Shown in pieces: positions 24,801-31,100 of a DNA stretch of 64,000 bases. How positions within the stretch are numbered: position 1 is the first letter of the stretch; the number at the start of each line of letters is the position of its first letter. The notes under the pieces are model-generated. The model saw nothing but the letters and a program-made list of their open reading frames with translations. It was not told the origin of the DNA and did no database searches. A program made the translations under genes and the position numbers. Source of the DNA: Dallia pectoralis (Eukaryota > Chordata > Actinopteri > Esociformes > Umbridae); the NCBI GenBank assembly GCA_029465975.1, contig CM055741.1, positions 751,720-815,719 on the forward strand. The letters are read 5' to 3'.

Positions 24801-25609
24801 CATTGAAGCAACTGCCATGTGATTGGTTGCTTAGATAATTGCATTAATGAGAAATTGAACAGGTGTTCCTAATAATCCTTTAGGTAAGTGTATATATTGG
24901 CTATGTTTTCTTTTCACCACGGGTCACAAATCATTTAACAGTGATTGCAAACGGGTTTTCGCCTTACAGGTATGAGAATTTATTTATGATTTTTGTGTGG
25001 GTCTCTACATGTGTCCGTGTGCGTGTTCCTGAAATAAAAATAGATGACATAAAGCCAAACATGCGCACTAGGTTCCGCCTGTCACACCGCTCGCCCCCCG
25101 GTCCATAAAGCCACACATGCGCACTAGGTTCCGCCTGTCACACCGCTCGCCCCCGGTCCATAAAGCCACACATGCGCACTAGGTTCCGCCTGTCACACCG
25201 CTCGCCCCCCGGTCCATAAAGCCACACATGCGCACTAGGTTCCGCCTGTCACACCGCTCGCCCCCGGTCCATAAAGCCACACATGCGCACTAGGTTCCGC
25301 CTGTCACACCGCTCGCCCCCGGTCCATAAAGCCACACATGCGCACTAGGTTCCGCCTGTCACACCGCTCGCCCCCCGGTCCATAAAGCCACACATGCGCA
25401 CTAGGTTCCGCCTGTCACACCGCTCGCCCCCCGGTCCATAAAGCCACACATGCGCACTAGGTTCCGCCTGTCACACCGCTCGCCCCCCGGTCCATAAACA
25501 ATAAACCCATTACCTGTAGAACCGTGTTTTCCCAGGACAGCAGCCACAGCAGAGACAGCAGAACACAGCGTGATGACGTCCCCATAGTCCTGGAACTACT
25601 GACTGACAT
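686..25609 (-). CDS. ern2: ern2 (IRE1-beta), 15 exons, C-terminus off window
   Basis: Endoplasmic-reticulum unfolded-protein sensor: a luminal stress-sensing domain, one transmembrane helix, then a cytosolic kinase/RNase that splices xbp1 mRNA. Fifteen exons with GT-AG borders and matching phases join into 585 codons plus 2 bases. They give a signal peptide, the complete luminal domain, a transmembrane segment and a linker, and stop at the glycine-rich loop of the kinase (LGHGTAGTFVFR). The choice of ERN2 over ERN1 rests on HHELPPVAHTTMLR, PRGLTLARIDGPETEEVT, VRYPAGS, LLLGGWIVFA and GTFVFR, which resemble IRE1-beta more than IRE1-alpha from family knowledge. The remaining kinase and RNase exons must lie left of position 1. 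No disabling mutation is seen in the exons, so the gene looks intact although its introns are packed with tandem repeats. IRE1-beta is typically a mucosal/gut form. Confidence 0.92.
820..1372. repeat. AT-rich 20-bp minisatellite in ern2 intron 14
   Basis: About 27 copies of TTATTGTAATATATTGTCAT with single-base variants. Confidence 0.95.
1407..1659 (-). CDS. ern2: ern2 exon 14: cytosolic linker
   Basis: 253 bp. Starts RLAQQQKHQRQQLEEAL, a Gln-rich cytosolic stretch like that after the IRE1 membrane span, then a Pro/Ser/Thr-rich low-complexity linker ending TSSTQ. The donor is GTGTGG, weaker than the others but the only one that gives the phase needed by exon 15. Confidence 0.82.
1700..2245. 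repeat. 19-bp minisatellite in ern2 intron 13
   Basis: Units related to CACCAGAACCCCTCCAGAA and CACCAGAACCAGTTCAGTA. The array reaches the exon 13 donor; the ORFs through it are not genes. Confidence 0.93.
2247..2435 (-). CDS. ern2: ern2 exon 13: transmembrane segment
   Basis: 189 bp, phase 0 on both sides. The acceptor TTCTCCAG was chosen because it alone gives the right phase with a good pyrimidine tract. It encodes a ~40-residue stem, then the membrane span DPVTVVILSLLLGGWIVFAL and TYPQ. Donor GTACGT lies at the border of a 19-bp array. Confidence 0.87.
2455..2640. repeat. short tandem repeats in ern2 intron 12
   Basis: Three to four copies of a ~36-bp unit with GGTCAGAGACAACATGTTGG, followed by three copies of ATGATGAAGACATCACA-type repeats. 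Confidence 0.85.
2662..2777 (-). CDS. ern2: ern2 exon 12: end of luminal core
   Basis: 116 bp. Encodes (G)HHELPPVAHTTMLREFPPNL and a juxtamembrane stretch ending NTNTDHH; donor GTGAGT. HHELPPV-HTTMLR is characteristic of IRE1-beta. Confidence 0.92.
2778..3080. repeat. ~53-60-bp minisatellite in ern2 intron 11
   Basis: Five to six copies of a unit containing ACATACGAGATGACA and CACCACGTTAATACTAGATG, bordering the exon 12 acceptor. Confidence 0.88.
3080..3418. repeat. 22-bp minisatellite in ern2 intron 11
   Basis: About 15 copies of ATGAGACGGGTTGAGTGTTG plus GT, with GTTTAG and GTCGAG variants. It ends about 20 nt from the exon 11 donor. Confidence 0.94.
3439..3589 (-). CDS. ern2: ern2 exon 11: luminal domain
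   Basis: 151 bp. Encodes PRGLTLARIDGPETEEVTVG, then DRGECEITPSTDVRYPAGS and NNQWLLI. Donor GTAACA. The PRGLTLA and RYPAGS segments favour ERN2. Confidence 0.93.
3680..3758 (-). CDS. ern2: ern2 exon 10: luminal domain
   Basis: 79 bp. Acceptor TTTAG, donor GTCAGT. Encodes PTLYVGKMNSHLYASTSLVH followed by DGVSLV. The next intron is only 90 bp and has no tandem array. Confidence 0.93.
3805..5262. repeat. (GT)n plus TCCTACACTAGCTG compound array in ern2 intron 9
   Basis: Dozens of units of a variable GT run followed by CCTACACTAGCT. A pure GT run spans about 4904-4997. Variant units with CTTACACCAGCTG at about 5034-5046 and 5180-5192 are identical to the exon 9 end and donor at 5247-5258. On the minus strand every unit therefore carries a donor-like site. 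Confidence 0.95.
5253..5454 (-). CDS. ern2: ern2 exon 9: luminal domain with repeat-derived 3' end
   Basis: 202 bp. Encodes DVLWMQNYGSPVVGVYLYSQ, METLRYLTFSSHDAHTMKWS and ends ASTHTQLV. Using donor GTAAGA at 5252-5247, the split Val codon joins exon 10 in frame (QLV-PTLYVGK), matching the LTPTLYVGK segment of IRE1. The last ~20 nt (a CA run plus CAGCTGGT) are the same sequence as the adjacent minisatellite units, so this exon end is part of the array. Confidence 0.85.
5517..5680. repeat. ~80-bp tandem repeat interrupted by the large TIR element
   Basis: Two near-identical ~80-bp units (GGTGATCTGGTGATTGGAGG, GTGATCACATGGTCTACAAT) lie here and a third resumes at 14858. The element at 5682-14849 thus inserted inside this repeat. 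A partial unit recurs at 15800-15823. Confidence 0.85.
5815..7225. repeat. 31-bp satellite inside the TIR element
   Basis: About 46 nearly identical copies of CTGATTTAATCATACCTCAC plus TGAATACACAA. One disturbed unit near 6515-6545 contains small insertions. Confidence 0.97.
7226..7850. other. unique core between the two satellites
   Basis: AT-rich non-repetitive DNA. A 90-codon minus-strand frame at 7484-7756 begins MSTVTHIVREEIGTKD. It is not array sequence and could be a remnant exon of the element's own gene, but I do not recognise the family and see no clear splice context. Confidence 0.4.
7900..14402. repeat. 13-bp satellite with ~1.57-kb higher-order repeat
   Basis: About 500 copies of TGATAATACGGTC and variants (ACAGTC, TGATGATAC, TGGTAATAC, 11-bp TGATATACAGT). 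Variant order repeats: the same block starting CTAATGATACAGTCTGGTAA occurs at 9921, 11499 and 13073, a higher-order period of about 1575 bp. Since 13 is not a multiple of 3, each frame cycles through all three phases without stops, creating spurious minus-strand ORFs up to 470 codons. Confidence 0.97.
14403..14849. other. right arm of the TIR element
   Basis: Unique sequence with no gene recognised, ending in the right TIR. It contains AAGATGGCGGCCGCATTTCT in the subterminal inverted block. Confidence 0.6.
14924..15420. other. unclassified interspersed repeat remnant, ern2 intron 8
   Basis: AT-rich DNA with no convincing ORF. The text around GATATTCGTTTTTGGCCGAT has the look of a DNA-transposon subterminal region. 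It is followed by two small arrays and then by another partial copy of the ~80-bp intron repeat. Confidence 0.35.
15420..15625. repeat. 15-bp minisatellite
   Basis: Thirteen to fourteen copies of TAATGTGTGACCGGC. Confidence 0.96.
15708..15795. repeat. 17-bp minisatellite
   Basis: About five copies of AGCATAACGCGTCTAAT; each contains an MluI-type ACGCGT. Confidence 0.93.
15955..16014 (-). CDS. ern2: ern2 exon 8: luminal domain
   Basis: 60 bp. Acceptor CTCCAG, donor GTAACT. Encodes (K)MAHLVSSGDGLVVTVDRESG, in phase with both neighbours. The intron that follows is 10.5 kb and contains the large satellite-bearing element. Confidence 0.93.
16077..16866. repeat. GT-rich compound array in ern2 intron 7
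   Basis: Irregular units such as GTGTGTATGTGCGTACTGTG. The last units, with GCATACTGTATGTG at about 16815 and 16838, reproduce the exon 7 end and donor GCATACTGTATTC at 16861-16873. Confidence 0.92.
16867..16968 (-). CDS. ern2: ern2 exon 7: luminal domain
   Basis: 102 bp. Encodes EYVITMFDTKTQELRWNATY followed by NGYSAPAYDEKHEY. Donor GTATGC sits at the edge of a GT-rich array whose units repeat the same exon-end/donor junction. Confidence 0.92.
17000..18630. repeat. AT-rich 34-bp to 24-bp satellite in ern2 intron 6
   Basis: From 17000 to ~17520 the unit is 34 bp (ACTGTATATAGAGGTGAATA plus CATAATACTATATAG...). After a transition zone it becomes 24 bp (AACTGAATATAGAGGTAAAT plus ATAT), about 33 copies to 18630. 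The two units are related, so one array evolved from the other. Confidence 0.95.
18651..18773 (-). CDS. ern2: ern2 exon 6: luminal domain
   Basis: 123 bp. Encodes KKQDVWFVVDPQTGEKQTSL and ends LLYIGRT; donor GTAACA. The acceptor TGTAG directly abuts a (CA)n microsatellite (18775-18850), so the usual polypyrimidine tract is replaced by TG repeats. Confidence 0.92.
18775..18850. repeat. (CA)n microsatellite
   Basis: About 36 CA dinucleotides next to the exon 6 acceptor. Confidence 0.98.
18851..19035. repeat. CAGT/CCAG imperfect repeats in ern2 intron 5
   Basis: Loose repeats of GCCAGCCAGTCAATAAGCC type up to the exon 5 donor. Nothing else is seen in the intron. Confidence 0.7.
19042..19114 (-). 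CDS. ern2: ern2 exon 5: luminal domain
   Basis: 73 bp. Acceptor CTACAG, donor GTGAGA. Encodes KLPFTIPELVQSSPCRSSDG followed by ILYTG, nearly invariant in IRE1 proteins. Confidence 0.94.
19115..19539. other. ern2 intron 4 with degenerate short repeats
   Basis: Contains a loose ~20-bp repeat (CAGTCTACACCTGGCAGTCT, GTTCGATCTACA) at about 19245-19430 and a C-run near the exon 4 donor. No gene is seen. Confidence 0.7.
19540..19612 (-). CDS. ern2: ern2 exon 4: luminal domain
   Basis: 73 bp. Acceptor TTCTAG, donor GTAAGT. Encodes PGFLPDPMDGSLYILGGKHK followed by EGLM, a conserved IRE1 luminal blade. Confidence 0.92.
19665..20330. repeat. 18-bp minisatellite in ern2 intron 3
   Basis: About 35 copies of CCTGATATCAAACACACA with variants (ACTTAAACAACACACA, ACCAGGACACA). 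The same motif in inverted orientation reappears in intron 2 at 20645-20840. Confidence 0.95.
20331..20562. repeat. ~63-bp minisatellite in ern2 intron 3
   Basis: Three to four copies of a unit with ACACACACGGACACACACAC and CCACCAAGACCCAAGACACA, ending about 20 nt from the exon 3 donor. Confidence 0.9.
20583..20616 (-). CDS. ern2: ern2 exon 3: luminal domain, short
   Basis: 34 bp, too short to stand out as an ORF. Acceptor TTTCAG, donor GTGAGT. Encodes (D)PIIQVPVYLTE, which aligns with the DPVLQVPTHVEE segment of IRE1 and restores the phase between exons 2 and 4. Confidence 0.88.
20640..20940. repeat. 18-bp and ~10-bp minisatellites in ern2 intron 2
   Basis: TAATATCAGGTGTGTGTT-type units (reverse complement of the intron 3 array) followed by ACAGGTACAGGCGAT-type short repeats up to the exon 2 donor. 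Confidence 0.92.
20953..21067 (-). CDS. ern2: ern2 exon 2: luminal domain
   Basis: 115 bp, phase 0 to 1. Encodes the hallmark start of the IRE1 luminal domain, LLFISTLDGSLHAVSKQSGD followed by IKWTLKE. Acceptor TTTAG, donor GTCAG. Confidence 0.93.
21090..21285. repeat. ~36-bp minisatellite in ern2 intron 1
   Basis: About five copies of a unit with GGTCACAGGTCAACCATCCT and ATATCAGGCCAGGG. Confidence 0.85.
21365..22925. repeat. 51-bp minisatellite in ern2 intron 1
   Basis: About 30 copies of a 51-bp unit containing GTTAGTCTACAAGAACAAAG and ACTCCCAACCTTGTCTCTGT. Because 51 is a multiple of 3 it yields repetitive ORFs (KFRVSLQEQRLPTLSLL) that are not genes. Confidence 0.96.
22926..23669. other. 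unique part of ern2 intron 1
   Basis: No gene is seen. It contains a GT-rich microsatellite at about 23255-23345; the rest is AT-rich. Confidence 0.6.
23670..24890 (-). mobile_element. Tc1/mariner element, DD36E (Incomer-like)
   Basis: 1.22 kb with inverted ends. CTAAAGGATTATTAGGAACA is shared by both, and the outermost bases differ slightly (CACTCAGC on the left, CACTTACC on the right). The right end is flanked by the expected TA; the left TA is lost. It lies inside ern2 intron 1 in the gene's orientation. The single transposase gene and the small size are typical of the superfamily. Confidence 0.88.
23702..24742 (-). pseudogene. Tc1/mariner transposase, one frameshift
   Basis: N-terminal part (24742 to ~24420): MGKKGDLSNSERGMVVGARR and a helix-turn-helix region LSISQSAQLLGFSRPTISRV. 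C-terminal part (~24409 to 23702): catalytic residues in WSDESQFLL, QPDNAPCH and NPIEHLWDVVE. I count 36 residues between the second Asp and the Glu, the DD36E spacing described for the Incomer family, rather than the DD34E of ordinary Tc1. The halves lie in different frames, so about one indel near 24410-24430 disables the gene. No other stop is obvious, suggesting a fairly young copy. Confidence 0.85.
24891..25062. other. unique stretch of ern2 intron 1
   Basis: No feature recognised between the Tc1 element and the next array. Confidence 0.5.
25063..25496. repeat. GC-rich ~55-bp minisatellite in ern2 intron 1
   Basis: Eight copies of a 55-56-bp unit containing CACATGCGCACTAGGTTCCG and CCTGTCACACCGCTCGCCCC, differing in C-run length. 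It ends 18 nt from the exon 1 donor, in the promoter-proximal part of the gene. Confidence 0.95.
25514..25609 (-). CDS. ern2: ern2 exon 1: start and signal peptide
   Basis: Thirty-two codons ending in phase 0 at donor GTAATG. Two in-frame methionines (codons 1 and 9) precede a hydrophobic core CVLLSLLWLLSW, a signal peptide for ER entry. Which ATG is used cannot be decided from sequence alone. Confidence 0.85.
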
Positions 25610-26260
25610 GTTCCACACAAATAACTGAAGTATCTAGAACACAACGAATATCAAGTACACTATAAGTACACTACTACAAGTACATAAGTCAAACTATTAG
25701 TATGCAGTAGTGGTCCATTACTCATAACGCCACCGGTATTGGTTCATTAAACATGTCCAGAGTTACAGACAGTGGACTATACCTATCTATATCTATCTAT
25801 ATCTGCAGCCATAATACAACCAGGGCACTAATGACGACCTGTCCCATATTACGTTTCCGTGTTGGAACGGATCCTGTGACGTCAGCTGTGGTGATAGGGT
25901 TCTCCTTGGTTCTGGTGGACCAGCACTGGGCGGGTAACCGGATACCGTTACATGTAGACTATACTGAATATTGGGACAATAATACACACGTCATATATCC
26001 GCCTGGAAAAACCGCATTCAGCGCGTCTCCAACTTCCGCCAAGTTTTGTGCCCACGCCCACTCTGGTTTCGTCGACTTTTCCGACCAATGGGAGCAGGGC
26101 GTTTACCTGACGGGGCGTGGTTTAGAATGAGCTGGACGCTGAACACATGGAACCAGCAGTTTGTCTCTGCTCTTTATAATAACGCGACTGTTCTGGTGAA
26201 ACCCAGAGTTAGAGAACATAAGTCTGTCTATTGTCAGTCATCTGTCACTGACTCGTTCTA
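25610..26260. other. ern2 5' flank / intergenic
   Basis: Expected to hold the 5' UTR and promoter of ern2. I see no convincing TATA box or UPR element. A 125-codon plus-strand frame at 25753-26130 has no recognisable domain and is not called. Confidence 0.4.
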
Positions 26261-26555
26261 TACGTATCTATATCTATACGTATCTATATATCCATACGTA
26301 TTTATATATCTATATCTATACGTATCTATATATCCATACGTATCTATACATATCTATACCATAGACTGTATAAAGATAGATCTGTATCTATATATCTATA
26401 CGTATCTATATCTATACGTATCTATATGTATACGTATCTATACATATATGTATCTATATTTCTATGTATCTATACGTATCTATATCTATACGTATCTGAT
26501 CTATACCTCTATGTATCTATATCTCTACATATCTACATCTTTATGTTTCTGCCCG
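26260..26555. repeat. TATC/TATACG simple repeats
   Basis: Degenerate TATCTATATCTATACGTATC-type repeats. Confidence 0.9.
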
Positions 26556-26559
26556 TATC

Positions 26560-26715
26560 TATTTTCACAGCCAGAGTGGGTGGGGCTATTTTCACAGCCA
26601 GAGTGGGTGGGGATATTTTCAGTCAGAGTGGGTGGGGATATTTTCACAGCCAGAGTGGAGCCAGAGTGGGTGGGGCTATTTTCAGTCAGAGTGGGTGGGG
26701 CTATTTCACTCCGCT
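26560..26715. repeat. ~27-bp minisatellite
   Basis: Six copies of a unit containing CAGAGTGGGTGGGGCTATTT with and without CACAGC. Confidence 0.9.
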
Positions 26716-27059
26716 CCTTATATTTTCCCATGTTACTCCAAAGGCAGTTTTATTACAGTTTTAAGGATACAAGGTAACACACAAGCTAATGTTCAGTATG
26801 ATAATGACAATATTATTATTATTAAACTATATTATTAACATTCTGTACAACAATTACATTATTAAATGTACATTTGAGTTAACATCCTGAAGTTTAAAAA
26901 CCCACAGCAACAAAAATACATATGTCTATTTTTATGTCCAGATGAAATAATGAGACACCAAATGGATGTGATCTGGATGAGACCTCCAGGCGATTTGATT
27001 CCGATGAGATGAGTGATGTGTATAATCAAAGGTTTGAATCAGAGTAACCATTCCCCATA
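26716..27059. other. 3' flank of the zinc-finger gene
   Basis: AT-rich. Probable 3' UTR of the minus-strand zinc-finger gene at its right side; no other feature. Confidence 0.4.
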
Positions 27060-28102
27060 TTAATCAGAGCTAGAGGTTTCTCTCCCGTGTGTTTTTTTCT
27101 TGTGAGTAGTCAGGTTACGCAACTCAGTGAATCTCCTCTCACATTTATCACAGTTGTAAGGTTTCTCTCCTGTGTGTGTTCTTTGATGTGTAGTCAGATT
27201 GCTTAACACAGTGAATCTCCTGCCACACTGACCACAGCTATAAGGTTTCTCTCCAGTGTGTATTCTCTGGTGTATATTCAGGTTGCTCAATTCAGTGAAT
27301 CGTCTCCCACACTGATCACAGCAATATGGTTTCTCTCCTGTGTGTGTTCTCTGGTGTGATAACAGTCCACAGGAGCTTGTAAAGTTATTCCCACATTCAG
27401 AGCAGTGGAATGGTTTCTCTCCAGTGTGTGTTCTTTGATGTACCACCAGACGATCTGAAGTTGTAAACCTATTCCCACAAATGTTACAGCTATAAGGTTT
27501 CTCTCCTGTGTGTATTCGCTGGTGTCTAGTCAGCTGTCCCAACTGAGTGAATCGTTTTCCACATTGATCACAGCTATAAGGTTTCTCTCCTGTGTGTATT
27601 CTTTGATGTCTGGATAGTGAACTCAAATGAGAGAATATCCTACCACAATGTTCACAGCTATAGGGTTTCTCTCCTGTGTGTGTTCTCTGGTGTGTATTCA
27701 GTGGTCCCAACTGAGTGAATCTCCTCCCACACTGATCACAGCTGTAAGGTTTCTCTCCTGTGTGTATTCTCTGGTGTCTAGTCAGGCTCCAAATCTGAGT
27801 GAATCTCCTCCCACACTGATCACAGCTATGAGGTTTCCCTCTTGTGTGAGTTCTCTGGTGTCTAGTCAGATTCCATATCTGACTGAATCTCCTCCCACAC
27901 TGATCACAGCTATGAGGTTTCTCTCCTGTGTGAGTTCGCTGGTGTGATTTTAGTTCAGATAAAGTAGCCAAGCTCTTGCCACAGTCAGAACAGCAGTGAG
28001 GTTTCCTCCCTGTGAGTCTCTGCTGGAGTTCCTTGAGATGTTCTGATGTCTTCTCTGTGTTGTCATGATGTTGTACCCCAGAAGATAGGTCACTTCTCTC
28101 TC
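27060..28102 (-). CDS. zinc-finger gene exon 4: 11 C2H2 fingers
   Basis: Acceptor TTACACAG. Starts ERSDLSSGVQHHDNTEKTSE, a linker HLKELQQRLTGRK, then eleven C-x2-C-x12-H-x3-H fingers joined by TGEKP-type linkers and a short tail ending SSSD. Finger 1 (HCCSDCGKSLATLSELKSH) and finger 11 (YNCDKCERRF, with a H-x4-H spacing HKKKTH) are the most divergent. The rest keep CDQCGRRF. The fingers are intact, so selection on this exon appears recent. Confidence 0.95.
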
Positions 28103-31100
28103 CTGTGTAAATGACAAGTTCAGACAGTCAATGTAGAAAATATTTAAAGGCCTTTATAACTTTTAATGAACACTGTATTACTACATGAATAGGAAAAGAC
28201 AAACTGAAGATTTTTAGTTATTTGATCACATCACTGATTTTCTCCTTGTAAAATCTATCTTGGCCATTCAGTAAACCTTATCTACCTGGTCCTCCTTATC
28301 CACCTGGTCCTCCCTCTCCTTATCCACCTGGTCCTCCCTCTCTTTATCCACCTGGTCCTCCCTCTCCTTATCTACCTGGTCCTCCCTCTCCTTATCTACC
28401 TGGTCCTCCTTATCCACCTGGTCCTCCCTCTCCTTATCCACCTGGTCCTCCCTCTCCTTATCTACCTGGTCCTCCCTCTCTTTATCCACCTGGTCCTCCC
28501 TCTCCTTATCCACCTGGTCCTCCCTATCCTTATCCACCTGGTCCTCCCTCTCCTTATCTACCTGGTCCTCCCTCTCCTTATCTACCTGGTCCTCCCTCTC
28601 CTTATCTACCTGGTCCTCCCTCTCCTTATCCACCTGGTCCTCCCTCTCCTTATCCACCTGGTCCTCCCTCTCCTTATCCACCTGGTCCTCCCTCTCCTTA
28701 TCCACCTGGTCCTCCCTCTCCTTATCTACCTGGTCCTCCCTCTCTTTATCCACCTGGTCCTCCCTCTCCTTATCCACCTGGTCCTCCCTCTCCTTATCCA
28801 CCTGGTCCTCCCTCTCCTTATCCACCTGGTCCTCCCTCTCCACCTGGTCCTCCTCTCCTATCCACCTGGTCCTCCCTCTCCTTATCCACCTGGTCCTCCC
28901 TCTCCTTATCCACCTGGTCCTCCCTCTCCTTATCCACCTGGTCCTCCCTCTCCTTATCCACCTGGTCCTCCCTCTCCTTATCCACCTGGTCCTCCCTCTC
29001 CTTATCCACCTGGTCCTCCCTCTCCTTATCCACCTGGTCCTCCCTCTCCTTATCCACCTGGTCCTCCCTCTCCTTATCCACCTGGTCCTCCCTCTCCTTA
29101 TCCACCTGGTCCTCCCTCTCCTTATCCACCTGGTCCTCCCTCTCCTTATCCACCTGGTCCTCCCTCTCCTTATCCACCTGGTCCTCCCTCTCCTTATCCA
29201 TCCTGGTCCTCCCTCTCCTTATCCACCTGGTCCTCCCTCTCCTTATCCACCTGGTCCTCCCTCTCCTTATCTACCTGGTCCTCCCTCTCTTTATCCACCT
29301 GGTCCTCCCTCTCTTTATCCACCTGGTCCTCCCTATCCTTATCCACCTGGTCCTCCCTCTCCTTATCTACCTGGTCCTCCCTCTCCTTATCTACCTGGTC
29401 CTCCCTCTCCTTATCTACCTGGTCCTCCCTCTCCTTATCCACCTGGTCCTCCCTCTCCTTATCCACCTGGTCCTCCCTCTCCTTATCTACCTGGTCCTCC
29501 CTCTCCTTATCCACCTGGTCCTCCCTCTCCTTATCCACCTGGTCCTCCCTCTCCTTATCCACCTGGTCCTCCCTCTCCTTATCTACCTGGTCCTCCCTCT
29601 CCTTATCTACCTGGTCCTCCCTCTCCACCTGGTCCTCCATCCACCTGGTCCTCCCTCTCCTTATCCACCTGGTCCTCCCTCTCCTTATCCACCTGGTCCT
29701 CCCTCTCCTTATCCACCTGGTCCTCCCTCTCCTTATCCACCTGGTCCTCCCTCTCCTTATCCACCTGGTCCTCCCTCTCCTTATCCACCTGGTCCTCCCT
29801 CTCCACCTGGTATCCACCTGGTCCTCCCTCTCCTTATCCACCTGGTCCTCCCTCTCCTTATCCACCTGGTCCTCCCTCTCCTTATCTACCTGGTCCTCCC
29901 TCTCCTTATCCACCTGGTCCTCCCTCTCCTTATCTACCTGGTCCTCCCTCTCCTTATCTACCTGGTCCTCCCTCTCCTTATCCACCTGGTCCTCCCTCTC
30001 CTTATCCACCTGGTCCTCCCTCTCCTTATCCACCTGGTCCTCCCTCTCCTTATCCACCTGGTCCTCCCTCTCCTTATCCACCTGGTCCTCCCTCTCCTTA
30101 TCCACCTGGTCCTCCCTCTCCTTATCCACCTGGTCCTCCCTCTCCTTATCCACCTGGTCCTCCCTCTCCTTATCCACCTGGTCCTCCCTCTCCTTATCCA
30201 CCTGGTCCTCCCTCTCCTTATCTACCTGGTCCTCCCTCTCCTTATCCACCTGGTCCTCCCTCTCCTTATCCACCTGGTCCTCCCTCTCCTTATCTACCTG
30301 GTCCTCCCTCTCCTTATCTACCTGGTCCTCCCTCTCCTTATCTACCTGGTCCTCCCTCTCCTTATCTACCTGGTCCTCCCTCTCCTTATCCACCTGGTCC
30401 TCCCTCTCCTTATCCACCTGGTCCTCCCTCTCCTTATCCACCTGGTCCTCCCTCTCCTTATCTACCTGGTCCTCCCTCTCCTTATTCCATTCAGTAAACC
30501 TTACTGTTCCTGACAATACTTTCTCTCCCCTGGGTTGTGTGGATGTCCCAGACATCATGAAAAAAGAAAGCATTGTCCACCCATTAGTGATTCTATATAA
30601 ACTGATAAATGTAAACACTACAACTTACTTTGAGGTGTCACAGTTCCATTCAGCCCCAGAGAGTTCCTGCAGTCCACCAGCCCCACAGTTCCATTCAGCC
30701 CCAGAGAGTTCCTGCAGTCCACCAGCCCCACAGTTCCATTCAGCCCCCTGAGAGTTCCTGCAGTCCACCAGCCCCACAGTTCCATTCAGCCCCAGAGAGT
30801 TCCTGCAGTCCACCAGCCCCACAGTTCCATTCAGACCCAGAGAGTTCCTGCAGTCCACCAGCCCCACAGTTCCATTCAGCCCCAGAGAGTTCCTGCAGTC
30901 CACCAGCCCCACAGTTCCATTCAGCCCCTGAGAGTTCCTGCAGTCCACCAGCCCCACAGTTCCATTCAGCCCCAGAGAGTTCCTGCAGTCCACCAGCCCC
31001 ACAGTTCCATTCAGACCCAGAGAGTTCCTGCAGTCCACCAGCCCCACAGTTCCATTCAGACCCAGAGAGTTCCTGCAGTCCACCAGCCCCACAGTTCCAT

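Noticed and set aside
686..25609. Assignment to ern1 (IRE1-alpha)
   Set aside because: Both share the luminal motifs, but HHELPPV-HTTMLR, RGLTLA, RYPAGS, GGWI and GTFVFR fit IRE1-beta better; a tree with both fish paralogues would settle it.
25753..26130. 125-codon plus-strand ORF upstream of ern2
   Set aside because: No domain, begins in simple TATC repeats, no splice or homology support.
28268..30618. Minus-strand ORFs rich in REDQVDKE
   Set aside because: Translation of the 24-bp intronic array; the period is a multiple of three.
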